Source: JAICXG01 sp036825615 (GTDB taxonomy: Bacteria > Verrucomicrobiota > Verrucomicrobiia > Chthoniobacterales > UBA10450). From it: DNA of 64,000 bases. The notes under the pieces were generated by a model that searched no databases, was not told where the DNA came from, and was given only the letters and a program-made list of their open reading frames with translations. The stretch spans positions 62,001-126,000 of the forward strand of contig DAISXY010000003.1 in assembly GCA_036825615.1 (NCBI GenBank), written 5' to 3'. Shown here one piece after another: positions 53,743 to 62,771 of the stretch. The translations under genes and the position numbers were made by a program. Position 1 is the first letter of the stretch. Each line of letters opens with the position of its first letter.

Positions 53743-54174
53743 TTAGAAACCTTCCCGCTCCGGCAACATGTCGCGAGTAAATTTTGCCGTCGCGACTCGC
53801 TCTGGCGGCTCCATCGCAGCCGGGGGCGGCGGTTCGGCCAGCTCTGCTTCGAGCAAAGCTTTGCGCGCTTCGGCCGCGAGCATTTCCCGGATCTCGCGGC
53901 GGGGCGGCAGCGCTCCGTTTGGATCGAAGAGGTCGCCGATTTCGTAGGCTCGGAATGTTTCCGCGCTCACCATCTGTCGCCGGACGTGGTTTTGCTCGTC
54001 GCGCACTTCGAGTTTGAAAATGCCGGCCGCGCCATCCGCGCTGCAAACCATGCTGGGCCGGAAAATTTTCCCGACCACGACCCCGCGCGGAGTCCAGCGA
54101 TCAAATACGGAAGCATGCATGCCGGCGCACAGACAAAGGAGCGCGCCTAACGGGAGAAGGCTTTTGCGAAACAT
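53743..54174 (-). CDS. Exported protein of unknown function, 143 aa
   Basis: 143-residue protein with a signal peptide (KSLLPLGALLCLCAGMHAS). The mature part is small: GVVVGKIFRPSMVCSADG and FKLEVRDEQNHVRRQM suggest a beta domain, followed by an Ala/Glu/Pro-rich C-terminal region with a helical stretch (LAAEARKALLEAELAEPPPP). No family is recognised. It is convergent with the YwaF-like gene across the palindrome at 53656. Confidence 0.6.
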   Translation of the reverse strand: MFRKSLLPLGALLCLCAGMHASVFDRWTPRGVVVGKIFRPSMVCSADGAAGIFKLEVRDEQNHVRRQMVSAETFRAYEIGDLFDPNGALPPRREIREMLAAEARKALLEAELAEPPPPAAMEPPERVATAKFTRDMLPEREGF

Positions 54175-54337
54175 AAATTTTCGCCTCCTGCTGCAAGTTC
54201 CGCGCCTGACCTGCGGAAATTTTCACGCCGAACCCGCGGAAAGCGAAAAATTCCTGCGCACGAAAAACTTGCCTACCGACACACGCGCGCACACTCTGGC
54301 GCACGAAGCAGATGCAAAGTTAAACCGGAGGAAAGCT

Positions 54338-54487
54338 ATGTTGTGGACCATATTCGTGATTCTGTTGGTGCTCTGGCTCCTGGGATTGGTGAGCGGCTAC
54401 ACGTTAGGCGGCTTCATCTACATCCTGCTCGTCCTGGCCATCATCGTCCTGATCATTAATCTCGTCTCGGGACGGCGCGGCTTATAA
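54338..54487 (+). CDS. Small lmo0937-like membrane protein, 49 aa
   Basis: 49-residue membrane protein with two hydrophobic segments joined by a short turn (TIFVILLVLWLLGLVSGYTL, then FIYILLVLAIIVLIINLVSG) and an RRGL tail. This matches the lmo0937/DUF5670 family of small membrane proteins. A strong ribosome binding site, GGAGG, stands 6 nt before the ATG. The family is often stress-linked, but its role is not established. The next small membrane protein starts 31 bp on. Confidence 0.8.
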   Translation: MLWTIFVILLVLWLLGLVSGYTLGGFIYILLVLAIIVLIINLVSGRRGL

Positions 54488-54518
54488 CCCGAGCCAGGAA
54501 GCGCGCGACTAACTCCGC

Positions 54519-54737
54519 ATGAAACCAGCTGGGATTATCGGCGTCATCCTCATTGTCGTCGGCATCGTCGCCCTGGCCTACGGTGGGTTTACCTGGAAGG
54601 AGCACAAGAAGGATGTGGACATCGGTCCGGTGCAGATCGGCCATACGGAAGAACACGGTGTGGCGTTTCCGCCAATTCTCGGCGGGCTTTGCATCGCCGG
54701 TGGGATTGTGCTCGTAATCGTCGGCAGCCGGAAATAG
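54519..54737 (+). CDS. Small two-helix membrane protein, 72 aa
   Basis: 72-residue protein with two hydrophobic helices (GIIGVILIVVGIVALAYGG and ILGGLCIAGGIVLVIVG) flanking a polar loop of ~30 residues (KEHKKDVDIGPVQIGHTEEH). The pattern resembles DUF3185-type small membrane proteins. Probably in one transcript with the 49-aa gene upstream (31 bp). Function unknown. Confidence 0.75.
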   Translation: MKPAGIIGVILIVVGIVALAYGGFTWKEHKKDVDIGPVQIGHTEEHGVAFPPILGGLCIAGGIVLVIVGSRK

Positions 54738-54752
54738 CGGCCCTCTTAAACG

Positions 54753-54886
54753 GTCATCCTGAGCGAAGCGCAGCCCCGAAAGCGTTCGGGGAAGGATCCC
54801 GCGGAGAGCTTTAAATCCTGCCAGCAAAGATCGCGGCGAACCGCTCCAGTAAATTCGCGGGATCCGTCGACTTCGCTCGGGATGAC
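54753..54886. repeat. REP-like inverted repeat element with embedded 18-nt palindrome
   Basis: Left end GTCATCCTGAGCGAAGCGCA, right end inverted GCGGGATCCGTCGACTTCGC to TCGGGATGACG. The left arm is interrupted by the 18-nt palindrome CCCCGAAAGCGTTCGGGG (54774-54791), the same type found in the tRNA-Lys half copies. Confidence 0.88.
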
Positions 54887-54891
54887 GGAAA

Positions 54892-56271
54892 TCAGATGTG
54901 AATCGCGTGGCCGAACGCCTGGCCCGCGGCTTCGTGTACCGACTCGCTCAGCGTCGGGTGAGCGTGAATCGTCGCCTCAATCTCCTCATAGGTCGCCTCC
55001 AGGGTCATCGCGATGCCAAGCTCGGCGATCATTTCCGTCGCTTCCGGGCCGATGATGTGAGCGCCAAGAATTTCTCCGTGCGGCTCGGCAATGATGAGCT
55101 TCACAAAACCTTCCGTCTCGCCGATCGCGCGCGCTTTGCCGCTGGCGCTAAAGGGAAATTTTCCCACGCGGAATTTCCGGCCCGCTTCTTTCGCCGCCCG
55201 TTCCGTTAGGCCAATGCTTGCGACCTGCGGCTGGCAATAGGTGCAGCCCGGGAAAATCGTGATCTTGCGCGGCTCCGCCTCACCGAACATTCCTTCCACC
55301 GCCTCGATTGCCTCCCAGCTCGCGACATGCGCCAGCCAGGGCGGACCAATGACATCGCCGGCAGCAAAAATTCCTTTTGCGCTCGTTTCGTAGCGCTCGT
55401 CCGTCGCGACGTAGCCGCGGTCGGTTAATTTGAGCTTCAGCTTTCCGCCGGGAAGCAGCGGCACAACCCCGATCGCGACCAGGCAAACATCGGCTTCGAG
55501 GGTATGGCTCGATTTCCCCTCGAGCGCGACCCGCACACCTTTCGCGGTTGTCTCCGTCTTCGTCGTCTTTGTTCCGGTCAGAATTTTGATCCCTTGTTTC
55601 GTTAGGGCTTTTTCCAGCGTCTGCGAAACCTCGGTATCCTCGACCGGGAGGACGTTAGGCATCATCTCGATCAGGGTGACCTGCGTTCCAAAGGCGTTGT
55701 AGAAATAGGCGAACTCGACCCCGATCGCGCCCGCCCCGATAATGATCATTCGTTTCGGTTGCGGCTCGAGAATCATGGCCTCGCGGCTGCCGATCACGGT
55801 CGTGCCGTTGAATGGCAAACCGGGCAACTCGCGCGAAACGACCCCGGTGGAAATCAGAATCTGATCCGCGCTGTGGGTTTCCCTTTTCCCGTCGTTCAGC
55901 TTCACCTGCACCTCACCCGGTTTGTCGAGCGAAGCTTCGCCTAGAATGTAAGCGACCTTGTTTTTGCGGAAAAGGAATTCGACCCCGGCGGCGTTCTTGT
56001 CCGAGACATCGCGGGAGCGCCTGATCACCTTGCCCCAGTCATAGGAAAGACCCTCGACCTTAAATCCAAAATCCCCGGCCCGATGTTTCATGAGGTGAAA
56101 CAGCTCGGCATTGCGCAGAAGCGATTTGGTTGGGATGCAGCCCCAGTTGAGACAAGTGCCGCCGGCGCGTTCCTTTTCCACACAGGCGACCTTTTTCCCG
56201 AGCTGCGCCGCGCGAATCGCCCCCACATAACCGGCCGGCCCGCCTCCGATGACGATGAGATCGTATTTCAT
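54892..56271 (-). CDS. lpd: Dihydrolipoyl dehydrogenase
   Basis: About 459 residues from the ATG at 56271 (KYDLIVIGGGPAGYVGA). The FAD-binding motif is GGGPAGYVGAIRAAQLG, and the redox-active disulfide is GGTCLNWGCIPTKS. The NAD-binding motif is IIGAGAIGVEFAYF. The C-terminal interface domain carries the His-Glu dyad in HAHPTLSE. Lpd reoxidises dihydrolipoamide in the pyruvate and 2-oxoglutarate dehydrogenase complexes and the glycine cleavage system. The neighbouring ygfZ-like gene is on the same strand 99 bp upstream; no E1/E2 genes are near. Confidence 0.94.
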   Translation of the reverse strand: MKYDLIVIGGGPAGYVGAIRAAQLGKKVACVEKERAGGTCLNWGCIPTKSLLRNAELFHLMKHRAGDFGFKVEGLSYDWGKVIRRSRDVSDKNAAGVEFLFRKNKVAYILGEASLDKPGEVQVKLNDGKRETHSADQILISTGVVSRELPGLPFNGTTVIGSREAMILEPQPKRMIIIGAGAIGVEFAYFYNAFGTQVTLIEMMPNVLPVEDTEVSQTLEKALTKQGIKILTGTKTTKTETTAKGVRVALEGKSSHTLEADVCLVAIGVVPLLPGGKLKLKLTDRGYVATDERYETSAKGIFAAGDVIGPPWLAHVASWEAIEAVEGMFGEAEPRKITIFPGCTYCQPQVASIGLTERAAKEAGRKFRVGKFPFSASGKARAIGETEGFVKLIIAEPHGEILGAHIIGPEATEMIAELGIAMTLEATYEEIEATIHAHPTLSESVHEAAGQAFGHAIHI

Positions 56272-56370
56272 CCCACCGCAATCTAGCCAATGGGTGAGCA
56301 CTGGCGAATCACCGGCCGCGATGCCAGTCTCTTTTTCACTCGAGCAGCCGGCTCGGCGAAGTGTGAGAAC

Positions 56371-57264
56371 CTAACGAACTTCCGCTCCCGCGAAGGGCAG
56401 CGCGACGATTTCGACCTCGACGGACAGATTATCCTCCGCGCGGGCGAGCAAATGGTTGCCACGCGCGTTGTGACCGCGCTTCACGAAGCCGAGCGCAATC
56501 TCCTTTCCCAGCCGCTCGCTCCGGGTCGCGCTCGTGAGCCAGCCCACTTCGCGCGCCGGGTCGCTGAGCGTTTGCAGCTTCATGCCCGCGGCGAGCGCAG
56601 GACCGGCTGAAACCAACCCGCAGAGTCGCTTGTTCGTCTGGCCTGACATTTTCATCCGCGAAATAACTTCCTGCCCGATGTAACAGCCCTTGGCGTAATC
56701 AATCGCCTCGCTTTCGAGGTTTGCTTCCACTGGAATGATCTCGTTCGTCAGCTCGCGGCCCCAGCGCGGGATGCCCTGTTCGATGCGCAATTGTTCCATG
56801 CATTCGGCATCGCAGAGGCGATAACGACCTTCGAGTAACTCGCGCACAGGCCCATGTTGCTCCGCCGGCACAACCAGGTCCCAGCCGGCAAGGCCGAAGC
56901 GTGCGGCCTCTCGCCACTTTTCCTCGTTAGGCAAGCTCGGCCCGGTCTCACTCGTGACGTGAAACAGCGAAAACCGCTCGGTCACATCCTCGAGCGTGAC
57001 GTCGTCGGCGATAATGTAGCGCTCGAGCCGCTGCGGAAGCGCTTCACGCAATTCGGGCTCGGCGTCGAGGAACAATCCCCCCGGGCTGGCGCTGATGAAA
57101 ACCAATCCATCCATCCTGCCTTTTGCATTCACAACACAGGCGGGGAGCGAGAGATCGGGGCTCACCTTGCGCACATCGTTCGTGACCTGGCCGTTGAGGA
57201 AACGAACCCGGTCGCTGCCGGTGAGGAGAATTTTCGTCCGGTCGGAGAGATCGAAAAGCAGCAT
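56371..57264 (-). CDS. ygfZ: YgfZ-like folate-binding protein (iron-sulfur cluster maintenance)
   Basis: About 297 residues from the ATG at 57264, whose A overlaps the stop of the upstream gene. The YgfZ/GcvT-like fold is seen in LTGSDRVRFLNGQVTNDVRK and the hallmark motif KGCYIGQEVISRM with its conserved Cys. YgfZ uses tetrahydrofolate and supports iron-sulfur enzymes. True aminomethyltransferase GcvT lacks KGCYxGQE, so YgfZ is the better call. Coupled to the dehydrogenase gene at 57264-58880. Confidence 0.88.
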   Translation of the reverse strand: MLLFDLSDRTKILLTGSDRVRFLNGQVTNDVRKVSPDLSLPACVVNAKGRMDGLVFISASPGGLFLDAEPELREALPQRLERYIIADDVTLEDVTERFSLFHVTSETGPSLPNEEKWREAARFGLAGWDLVVPAEQHGPVRELLEGRYRLCDAECMEQLRIEQGIPRWGRELTNEIIPVEANLESEAIDYAKGCYIGQEVISRMKMSGQTNKRLCGLVSAGPALAAGMKLQTLSDPAREVGWLTSATRSERLGKEIALGFVKRGHNARGNHLLARAEDNLSVEVEIVALPFAGAEVR

Positions 57265-58880
57265 CAGAAATCGCGCTTCCCGCGTCCGGAGAAAAGTCGC
57301 CTCAGCCACCCGCGAGAACCACCCGAGAGATTCACCGGTTCAGTCTCTTTTGCCTCCGTGGCTCTTGCCTTCGCTTCGTCGGTTTCACCTCCCGAACTTA
57401 TCGCCTTTTCATCGGCTCCTTCTGAAGGCTGCGGCGCGGCCGCGGCCGACTCTATTGTCTCCGACTCTTTTGGCTGCGGAAGCTCATCCGGTGTGGATTC
57501 ACTCGCGACAGGCTCTGGAGATTTTAGTGCGACCATCATCGCTTCGGGCATTTGGCGTTCCTCGGCCTCCGGCGCTTCCTTTTTCGCCCCGATCGTGTCG
57601 AGAGATTTCGGTTCCTGCGATTTTGGTTCCTCGAGATTGACCTCCTCTGACTGTAACTCCTCGACTGTCACTTCAGCGGCTGGCACTCCCTCAAGCCGCG
57701 GGACTTCGAACCCGGTTTCGACCGGCTTTTCCTCTGCCGGCTCGGGCTCCTCTGCCTTCGCTTCCTCGGGCTCCGGCTCTTCTCCCCTGGCTTCGACCGC
57801 TTGCTCAACACCTGGTTTTTCGGCTTCGCGGGCTTCGATCAGTTCCAGTTCCTCCAGCGTCGCCTCTTCAGCTTTTACCTCGACTGGTTTCGCTTCTTCC
57901 CCTTTGGGTTCTTCCGGCTTCAACACCTCCGCCTCTTTTTCAGCAGGTGCGGGTTTCTCGATTGCGATCGGTTTCTCTGGCTCGACCTTTGCCCCGAAAG
58001 CTGGTTTTGCAGGCACAAACGGCCTCGCCGAAACCGGGAAATACTTCTGCGCCACCGACGCGTAATCGGCCTCGCCGCGCCCTTGCTTCATCTCCGCGAG
58101 CAAGACATCGCTCGCCACTTCCGTCATCGGCAATTCGAGCCCAAACTGCCGGCCCAGCTTCGCCGCGATCCGCACATCCTTGAGCATGTGCTTGACCGAA
58201 AAGTGCGGCTCAAACTCGCCCTGCAACATCATCGGCACCTTCATCTCGAGCGTGGTCGAGTTGCTCGCGTTGCTCTTCATCGCCCGGGTAAAAGTTTCGC
58301 CCGAAATTCCCGCCTGCCGCACGATCGCGAGCGCTTCCGCCGCAATCTGCGCGTTCGCTGCCGTCACGATGTTGGTCGCGACCTTGATGATCGACGCGCT
58401 CCCGATCTCGCCGATCGGAATAATTTCCTTGCTCGTCAGCTCGAGCGTCGGGCGCGCCGCCTTCAGCGCCATCTCATCGCCGCCGATGTAATAAACGAGC
58501 TGGCCATTTTCCGCCGCCACTTTGCTCCCGGTGAAAGGCGCTTCGAGAAAACGCGCCCCGCGCCGTTCCACCAGCCGGGCCGCCTCGCGCATGCTCTCGG
58601 GCGCGACCGTGCAATGCGCCGTGATGATGTGCTGGGCGTCCAGCGCCGGTACGAGCAGCTGCACGATCTCGAGCAGGGCCGCGTCATCCGCGACGAAGAT
58701 CTGGATGAAATGGCACAGCTCGGCGACTTCGGCTGGCGAGCCAACAAAGTTCGGCTCCAGCCGCGGGGTGCGATTCCAGACGAACACCTGAAAGCCGCGC
58801 TTACGCAACACCGCCGCGATCCGCGCTCCGATGATGCCGAGACCGATGACGCCGAGGTTCTTGGATTTGGAACGTGCCAT
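57264..58880 (-). CDS. Beta-hydroxyacid dehydrogenase with a long acidic tail
   Basis: 538-residue protein. Residues ~1-290 form a beta-hydroxyacid dehydrogenase (3-hydroxyisobutyrate/glyoxylate reductase type): Rossmann motif LGVIGLGIIGARIAAVLRKR, FLEAPFTGSKVAAENGQLV, and the catalytic lysine region IIKVATNIVTAANAQIAAEA. The remaining ~240 residues are a disordered Glu/Pro/Ala/Lys-rich tail (PEEPKGEEAKPVEVKAEE type) ending in a short basic segment (GWLRRLFSGRGKRDF). Such tails are not part of the family. The stop overlaps the ygfZ start by one nucleotide. The substrate cannot be told by eye. Confidence 0.82.
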   Translation of the reverse strand: MARSKSKNLGVIGLGIIGARIAAVLRKRGFQVFVWNRTPRLEPNFVGSPAEVAELCHFIQIFVADDAALLEIVQLLVPALDAQHIITAHCTVAPESMREAARLVERRGARFLEAPFTGSKVAAENGQLVYYIGGDEMALKAARPTLELTSKEIIPIGEIGSASIIKVATNIVTAANAQIAAEALAIVRQAGISGETFTRAMKSNASNSTTLEMKVPMMLQGEFEPHFSVKHMLKDVRIAAKLGRQFGLELPMTEVASDVLLAEMKQGRGEADYASVAQKYFPVSARPFVPAKPAFGAKVEPEKPIAIEKPAPAEKEAEVLKPEEPKGEEAKPVEVKAEEATLEELELIEAREAEKPGVEQAVEARGEEPEPEEAKAEEPEPAEEKPVETGFEVPRLEGVPAAEVTVEELQSEEVNLEEPKSQEPKSLDTIGAKKEAPEAEERQMPEAMMVALKSPEPVASESTPDELPQPKESETIESAAAAPQPSEGADEKAISSGGETDEAKARATEAKETEPVNLSGGSRGWLRRLFSGRGKRDF

Positions 58881-59079
58881 GTTTTGGGATCACTGAAGAA
58901 AACGTAAGTCCGGCCATTTGTCACCCACGGGCTCTTGGAGGAGAACTTCCAGGATCTCGGCGACCACTCATCGCTCCGTTTGCGGTTTGGCCCCGACATG
59001 GGCAGCTCACTTGACAACCGCCCCCTCGCTTCCGCTAGGATGGTGGCTCTCGAAATCCTGCAACCCATCTTCGGGCACC

Positions 59080-61227
59080 ATGGATATGAATCTCAAAGCC
59101 CTAACTCTTGCCGCAACCTTTATCGCTGCACTTCAGGTCGCGCCCATAACTTCTGCCGGCATCTTCCTTACCGGCAGAAACTACCCCAGTGGTGAGTTCC
59201 CGGTCGCGGCGGCGGTGCAGGATTTCAATAATGACGGTATCCTCGATATCGTCAGCGCGAACGAGAACGACAAGAATGTGAGTGTCTTTCTCGGAAACCC
59301 GAACGGCACCTTTGGCGTCGCCAACACCTTTTCGGTCGGCGCCGGCGCGATCGAGGTGGCGAGCGCGGACCTGAACCGGGATGGCAAGGCGGACCTTGTC
59401 GTTACCGATGGGATTAAGTCCGCCTATGTGGCGCTTGGAAATGGCGATGGCACCTTTGGCCCCTCGACTAAGATCGCGCTCGACACCGACCCAATCGGGA
59501 TTGCGATTGGCGACCTCAACGGCGACGGCATTCTTGACCTCGCGATCGCTATCTTCGGCCCGATCAACAGCTCGCATGGGCAAGTCGCGATCCTCCTCGG
59601 GACTGGCGACGGCACCTTCGCCTCGCCTGTGTTCTACGAACTGAACACGCAAAAGGGTAACCGGTTGGTCGCGACGGACCTGAACAATGATGGGAAACTG
59701 GATCTCGCTGTCGCGCTCCAGCATTTTTCCAGCGCGAAAAACGGACTCGCTGTCCTGCTCGGCAACGGCGATGGCACCTTCCAACCGGCCATCAGCTCCC
59801 TTCAAGGGGATACGACCGATGTTGCGGCGGCGGACTTTAATGGGGACGGCAACACGGACCTGGCCCTGACGATCTTGTTTACCGGCACAGTCGAAGTGGT
59901 ACTCGGGAATGGTGACGGCACCTTTCAACCGCCGACGGTCTATTCGGCGGGAGGATCATCAGGCACAGTCAGCGCAGCGGATTTGAACGGAGACAGTATA
60001 CCCGATCTGGTCATTGGGGGCGCGCATACGCCGGTCTTACTCGGCGACGGCAGCGGCGGCTTCGGGCCGCCGATCATTTATGCAATCGGCGAGGCTTTTG
60101 CCCGGGTGGGGGACTTCAACCGCGATGGCGCAGCCGACATTGTCGCGCGCGGTAGCTTTTCAGAAATCTGCGTCGGTTTCGGGCGCGGCGATGGTTCTTT
60201 TAAGGCGCCGCTTGCTTTCCCAGTCGGCATCCGGGTGGATGACTTTGATTCCGGCGATTTCAACGGCGACGGCCTGATTGATATTGTGGTGGGGCGACTG
60301 GAATCGAGCAATCAGTTACAGCTCTTACTCGGGACCGGCGACGGCGGACTTGTCGAGGGGAGCGCCTGTGCAGACTTTACTGCCGAGTTTATCAAGGCGG
60401 CCGATCTGAACCGCGATGGCAACCTCGATCTCGTCGTCGAAACCTTCGATGGCTTTGGCTTCTACACGATTCTCGGCAACGGCGACGGTACTTTCCAGCC
60501 GGCTCTGTTCACCGCCGTCCGCGGGCTTTCCTTCGATCTGGTCCCGACGGTGGATGATTTCAATAACGATGGCTTGCCCGATGTCGCGCTTTCCAACACT
60601 TCGCTGGATAAATTGATGATCTTTCTCGGCGTCGGTGACGGCACTTTCCAGGCGCCCATAAGCTCGCCCACCGGCAACAACCCAGAGTCACTCGTCACAG
60701 GCGACTTCAACGGTGATGGAAATAAAGACGTGATTGTCTCGAGTTTTTCCGATAGCACGGTCGGGATCTATCTCGGGAACGGTGATGGGACCTTTCAACC
60801 CCCTCTCACGATCTCATCATCCGATGCCCTTTTCTCTGCCCCGGGCGACTTTAACCGGGATGGTAAACTCGACTTCGTCCTCGCTGGAGATGGACTCAAG
60901 GTTTTCCTCGGCAACGGCGATGGCACCTTTCAACCGGCGCAACAGATTGACCCCGAATTGTCAGACACCGAACAGGTAAGTGTGGCCGACATCGACGGCG
61001 ACGGCAGGCTCGACATCGCAGCGTCCTCTGATTCCCAGGGTATCGTCGTCCTGCGCGGCAAAGGCGATGGCACCTTTCGGCCGGCGAAAGCTTTCCCCAC
61101 TGGGAGTGATTTCTCGCAGGAGTTCGTGCTCGCGGACCTGAACGGCGACCAGCTTCCTGAAGTCGTCGTGGGCAACGCTTTCGATGCCCTCACCGTCCTG
61201 CTCAACACCGCAGGGCGGCGCAGATAA
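59080..61227 (+). CDS. Secreted FG-GAP/VCBS repeat protein
   Basis: About 715 residues from the ATG at 59080 (a second ATG lies at 59086); the open frame before it reads poorly. A signal peptide (KALTLAATFIAALQVAPITS) precedes about a dozen FG-GAP/VCBS repeats, each with a Ca-binding loop such as DFNNDGILDIVSANE or DLNGDGILDLAIA and a GNGDGTFQPP-like element. The repeats should form a beta-propeller, perhaps two. Proteins of this type are exported and bind ligands or other surface proteins. No enzymatic domain is attached. Confidence 0.88.
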   Translation: MDMNLKALTLAATFIAALQVAPITSAGIFLTGRNYPSGEFPVAAAVQDFNNDGILDIVSANENDKNVSVFLGNPNGTFGVANTFSVGAGAIEVASADLNRDGKADLVVTDGIKSAYVALGNGDGTFGPSTKIALDTDPIGIAIGDLNGDGILDLAIAIFGPINSSHGQVAILLGTGDGTFASPVFYELNTQKGNRLVATDLNNDGKLDLAVALQHFSSAKNGLAVLLGNGDGTFQPAISSLQGDTTDVAAADFNGDGNTDLALTILFTGTVEVVLGNGDGTFQPPTVYSAGGSSGTVSAADLNGDSIPDLVIGGAHTPVLLGDGSGGFGPPIIYAIGEAFARVGDFNRDGAADIVARGSFSEICVGFGRGDGSFKAPLAFPVGIRVDDFDSGDFNGDGLIDIVVGRLESSNQLQLLLGTGDGGLVEGSACADFTAEFIKAADLNRDGNLDLVVETFDGFGFYTILGNGDGTFQPALFTAVRGLSFDLVPTVDDFNNDGLPDVALSNTSLDKLMIFLGVGDGTFQAPISSPTGNNPESLVTGDFNGDGNKDVIVSSFSDSTVGIYLGNGDGTFQPPLTISSSDALFSAPGDFNRDGKLDFVLAGDGLKVFLGNGDGTFQPAQQIDPELSDTEQVSVADIDGDGRLDIAASSDSQGIVVLRGKGDGTFRPAKAFPTGSDFSQEFVLADLNGDQLPEVVVGNAFDALTVLLNTAGRRR

Positions 61228-61272
61228 CATCGCACGGAAAATCCCGCGCCCTCTGCCGCCGCTTCGGTCGTG

Positions 61273-61363
61273 GCCCCAAATTTGGAGACGGCCCGCCCCC
61301 GGGCCGCCCCGCCGTGAAACCTGCCCCGAATTTGGAGACGGTCCGCCCCCGGGCCGCTCCGCC
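61273..61363 (+). repeat. Direct repeat, two 41-bp copies
   Basis: Two near-identical copies (61273-61313 and 61323-61363) beginning GCCCCRAATTTGGAGACGG and ending in a GC-rich segment with CCCCCGGG; period 50 bp, three mismatches by eye. They lie in the gap upstream of the integron integrase remnant. No gene recognised here. Confidence 0.8.
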
Positions 61364-61522
61364 TTTCTTCTTTTCCCCTCGCCAGCTTTCCCTCACTCCC
61401 ATCCACTCGATCAGGCGCCGACCAAAGCCCGTCTGACCCAACCCTCCGGCTTCCACATAGCCACCCGCATCGCTCTGTTTTTTTGTTTGCTGACGCGCCC
61501 TCTTTTTGCGATTTACGCACCG

Positions 61523-62444
61523 ATGCCTGACCAGACTGTTCCCATCCCGGCAACCCCAAAACTGCTCGATCGCGTCCGCTGGCACTTGCGAGTCAAGCGC
61601 TACAGCATTCGGACCGAACAGGCTTATGTCGATTGGATCCGGCGCTACATTCTTTTTCATGGTAAACGCCATCCTGATAAGTTAGACGAAGCGCAGATTA
61701 GCGCCTTTCTCAATCCTGGCAATCAACCGCCGGATCGCTGCTTGACCCAAAATCAAGCGCTCAGTGCCTTGCTATTTCTTTACCAGCAGGTGCTCGATCG
61801 CAAACTGGACTTCATCGACAGCGTGCGGGTGCAGCGGCCGTCGCGTCTTCCCGTGGTCTTAACGCGCGCAGAAGCCCGTGCCGTTCTTGCGCACATCGAT
61901 GGCGTCTACCGGCTCGTGGCTCACCTGCTTTACCGAAGCGGCCTGCGCCTCCTGGAAGCCTTGCGCCTGAGGGTGAAAGATATCGACTTTGGCTATAGCC
62001 AGGTCACGGTGCGTGAAGGCAAAGGTGGGCGCGAACGAGTAACTCTACTTCCGCAGCGACTCAAGGCGCCATTGCGCGCCCACCTCGCCCGCATTCGCGA
62101 GCTCCACCGGCAGGACCTGGCGCGCGGTCACGGCGCCGTCTTCCTTCCTGACGCGCTGGAGCGCAAATATCCGGGCGCGGCCCGCTCCTGGCCCTGGCAA
62201 TATGTGTTCCCAGCTGCCACTCTCTCTGTCGATCCGCGCAGCGGCGAAACGCGCCGGCATCATCTGGGGGAAAAGAACATGCAGAACGCAGTCAAGCTCG
62301 CAGTGCGGGCTGCCGGCTTAACCAAACCGGCCAGTTGTCACACCTTCCGGGCACAGCTTTGCCACTCACTTGTCGGAAAGCGGCTACGACATTCGCACCG
62401 TCCAGGAGCTGCTCGGGCATTCACCCGGTGAGATAACAGTGTGA
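61523..62444 (+). pseudogene. intI: Integron integrase, frameshifted and missing the catalytic tyrosine
   Basis: Tyrosine recombinase of the integron-integrase subgroup. The core-binding domain (LLDRVRWHLRVKRYSIRTEQ) and the first catalytic Arg (LLYRSGLRLLEALRLRVKD) are intact. The extra segment special to IntI is present: ALERKYPGAARSWPWQYVFP. The box CHTFR then shows a one-base insertion in the GGG at 62349-62351. Shifting frame restores HSFATHLSESGYDIRTVQEL and LGHSPGEITV, ending at a stop at 62442. The C-terminal part with the catalytic Tyr (TMIYTHV in the family) is lost. The enzyme should be inactive on two counts. The stop overlaps the GTG of the GIY-YIG gene. Confidence 0.85.
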
Positions 62445-62710
62445 ATAAGCCGCCTTACCGCTATGTTTACGTGATGCGCTCGCAAACTGATAGCCACCTT
62501 TACGTCGGCTTTACCACCAACTTGCCGACTCGGTTGAAAGAGCACAACGCGGGAGCGGTCCCTTCAACTCGCCAGCGAAGGCCTTTCGAGCTGATCTACG
62601 GGGAAGGCTGCTTAGACCATGCCGACGCTACCGCACGGGAAAAGTATCTGAAGAGCTCCTGGGGAAAGCGTTACATCAAAAATCGCTTACGGTATTATCT
62701 CACCGGGTAA
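62441..62710 (+). CDS. GIY-YIG domain protein, 89 aa
   Basis: 89-residue single-domain GIY-YIG protein (YRYVYVMRSQTDSHLYVGFT), with the Tyr pair, the following Arg (LPTRLKEHN) and a late Glu (AREKYLK). It is of the YhbQ-like type and only distantly related to the two GIY-YIG copies at 45275 and 45595. It starts with GTG overlapping the integrase stop. An attC-like site follows 61 bp after its stop, so it may have been a cassette gene or inserted into the integrase. Nuclease activity is inferred from the domain. Confidence 0.82.
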   Translation: MNKPPYRYVYVMRSQTDSHLYVGFTTNLPTRLKEHNAGAVPSTRQRRPFELIYGEGCLDHADATAREKYLKSSWGKRYIKNRLRYYLTG

Positions 62711-62771
62711 AGATGTCGCCACGACCATGATTTACACCGTGTTTTGAACACGCCCGGCCTTGCCATTCGCA

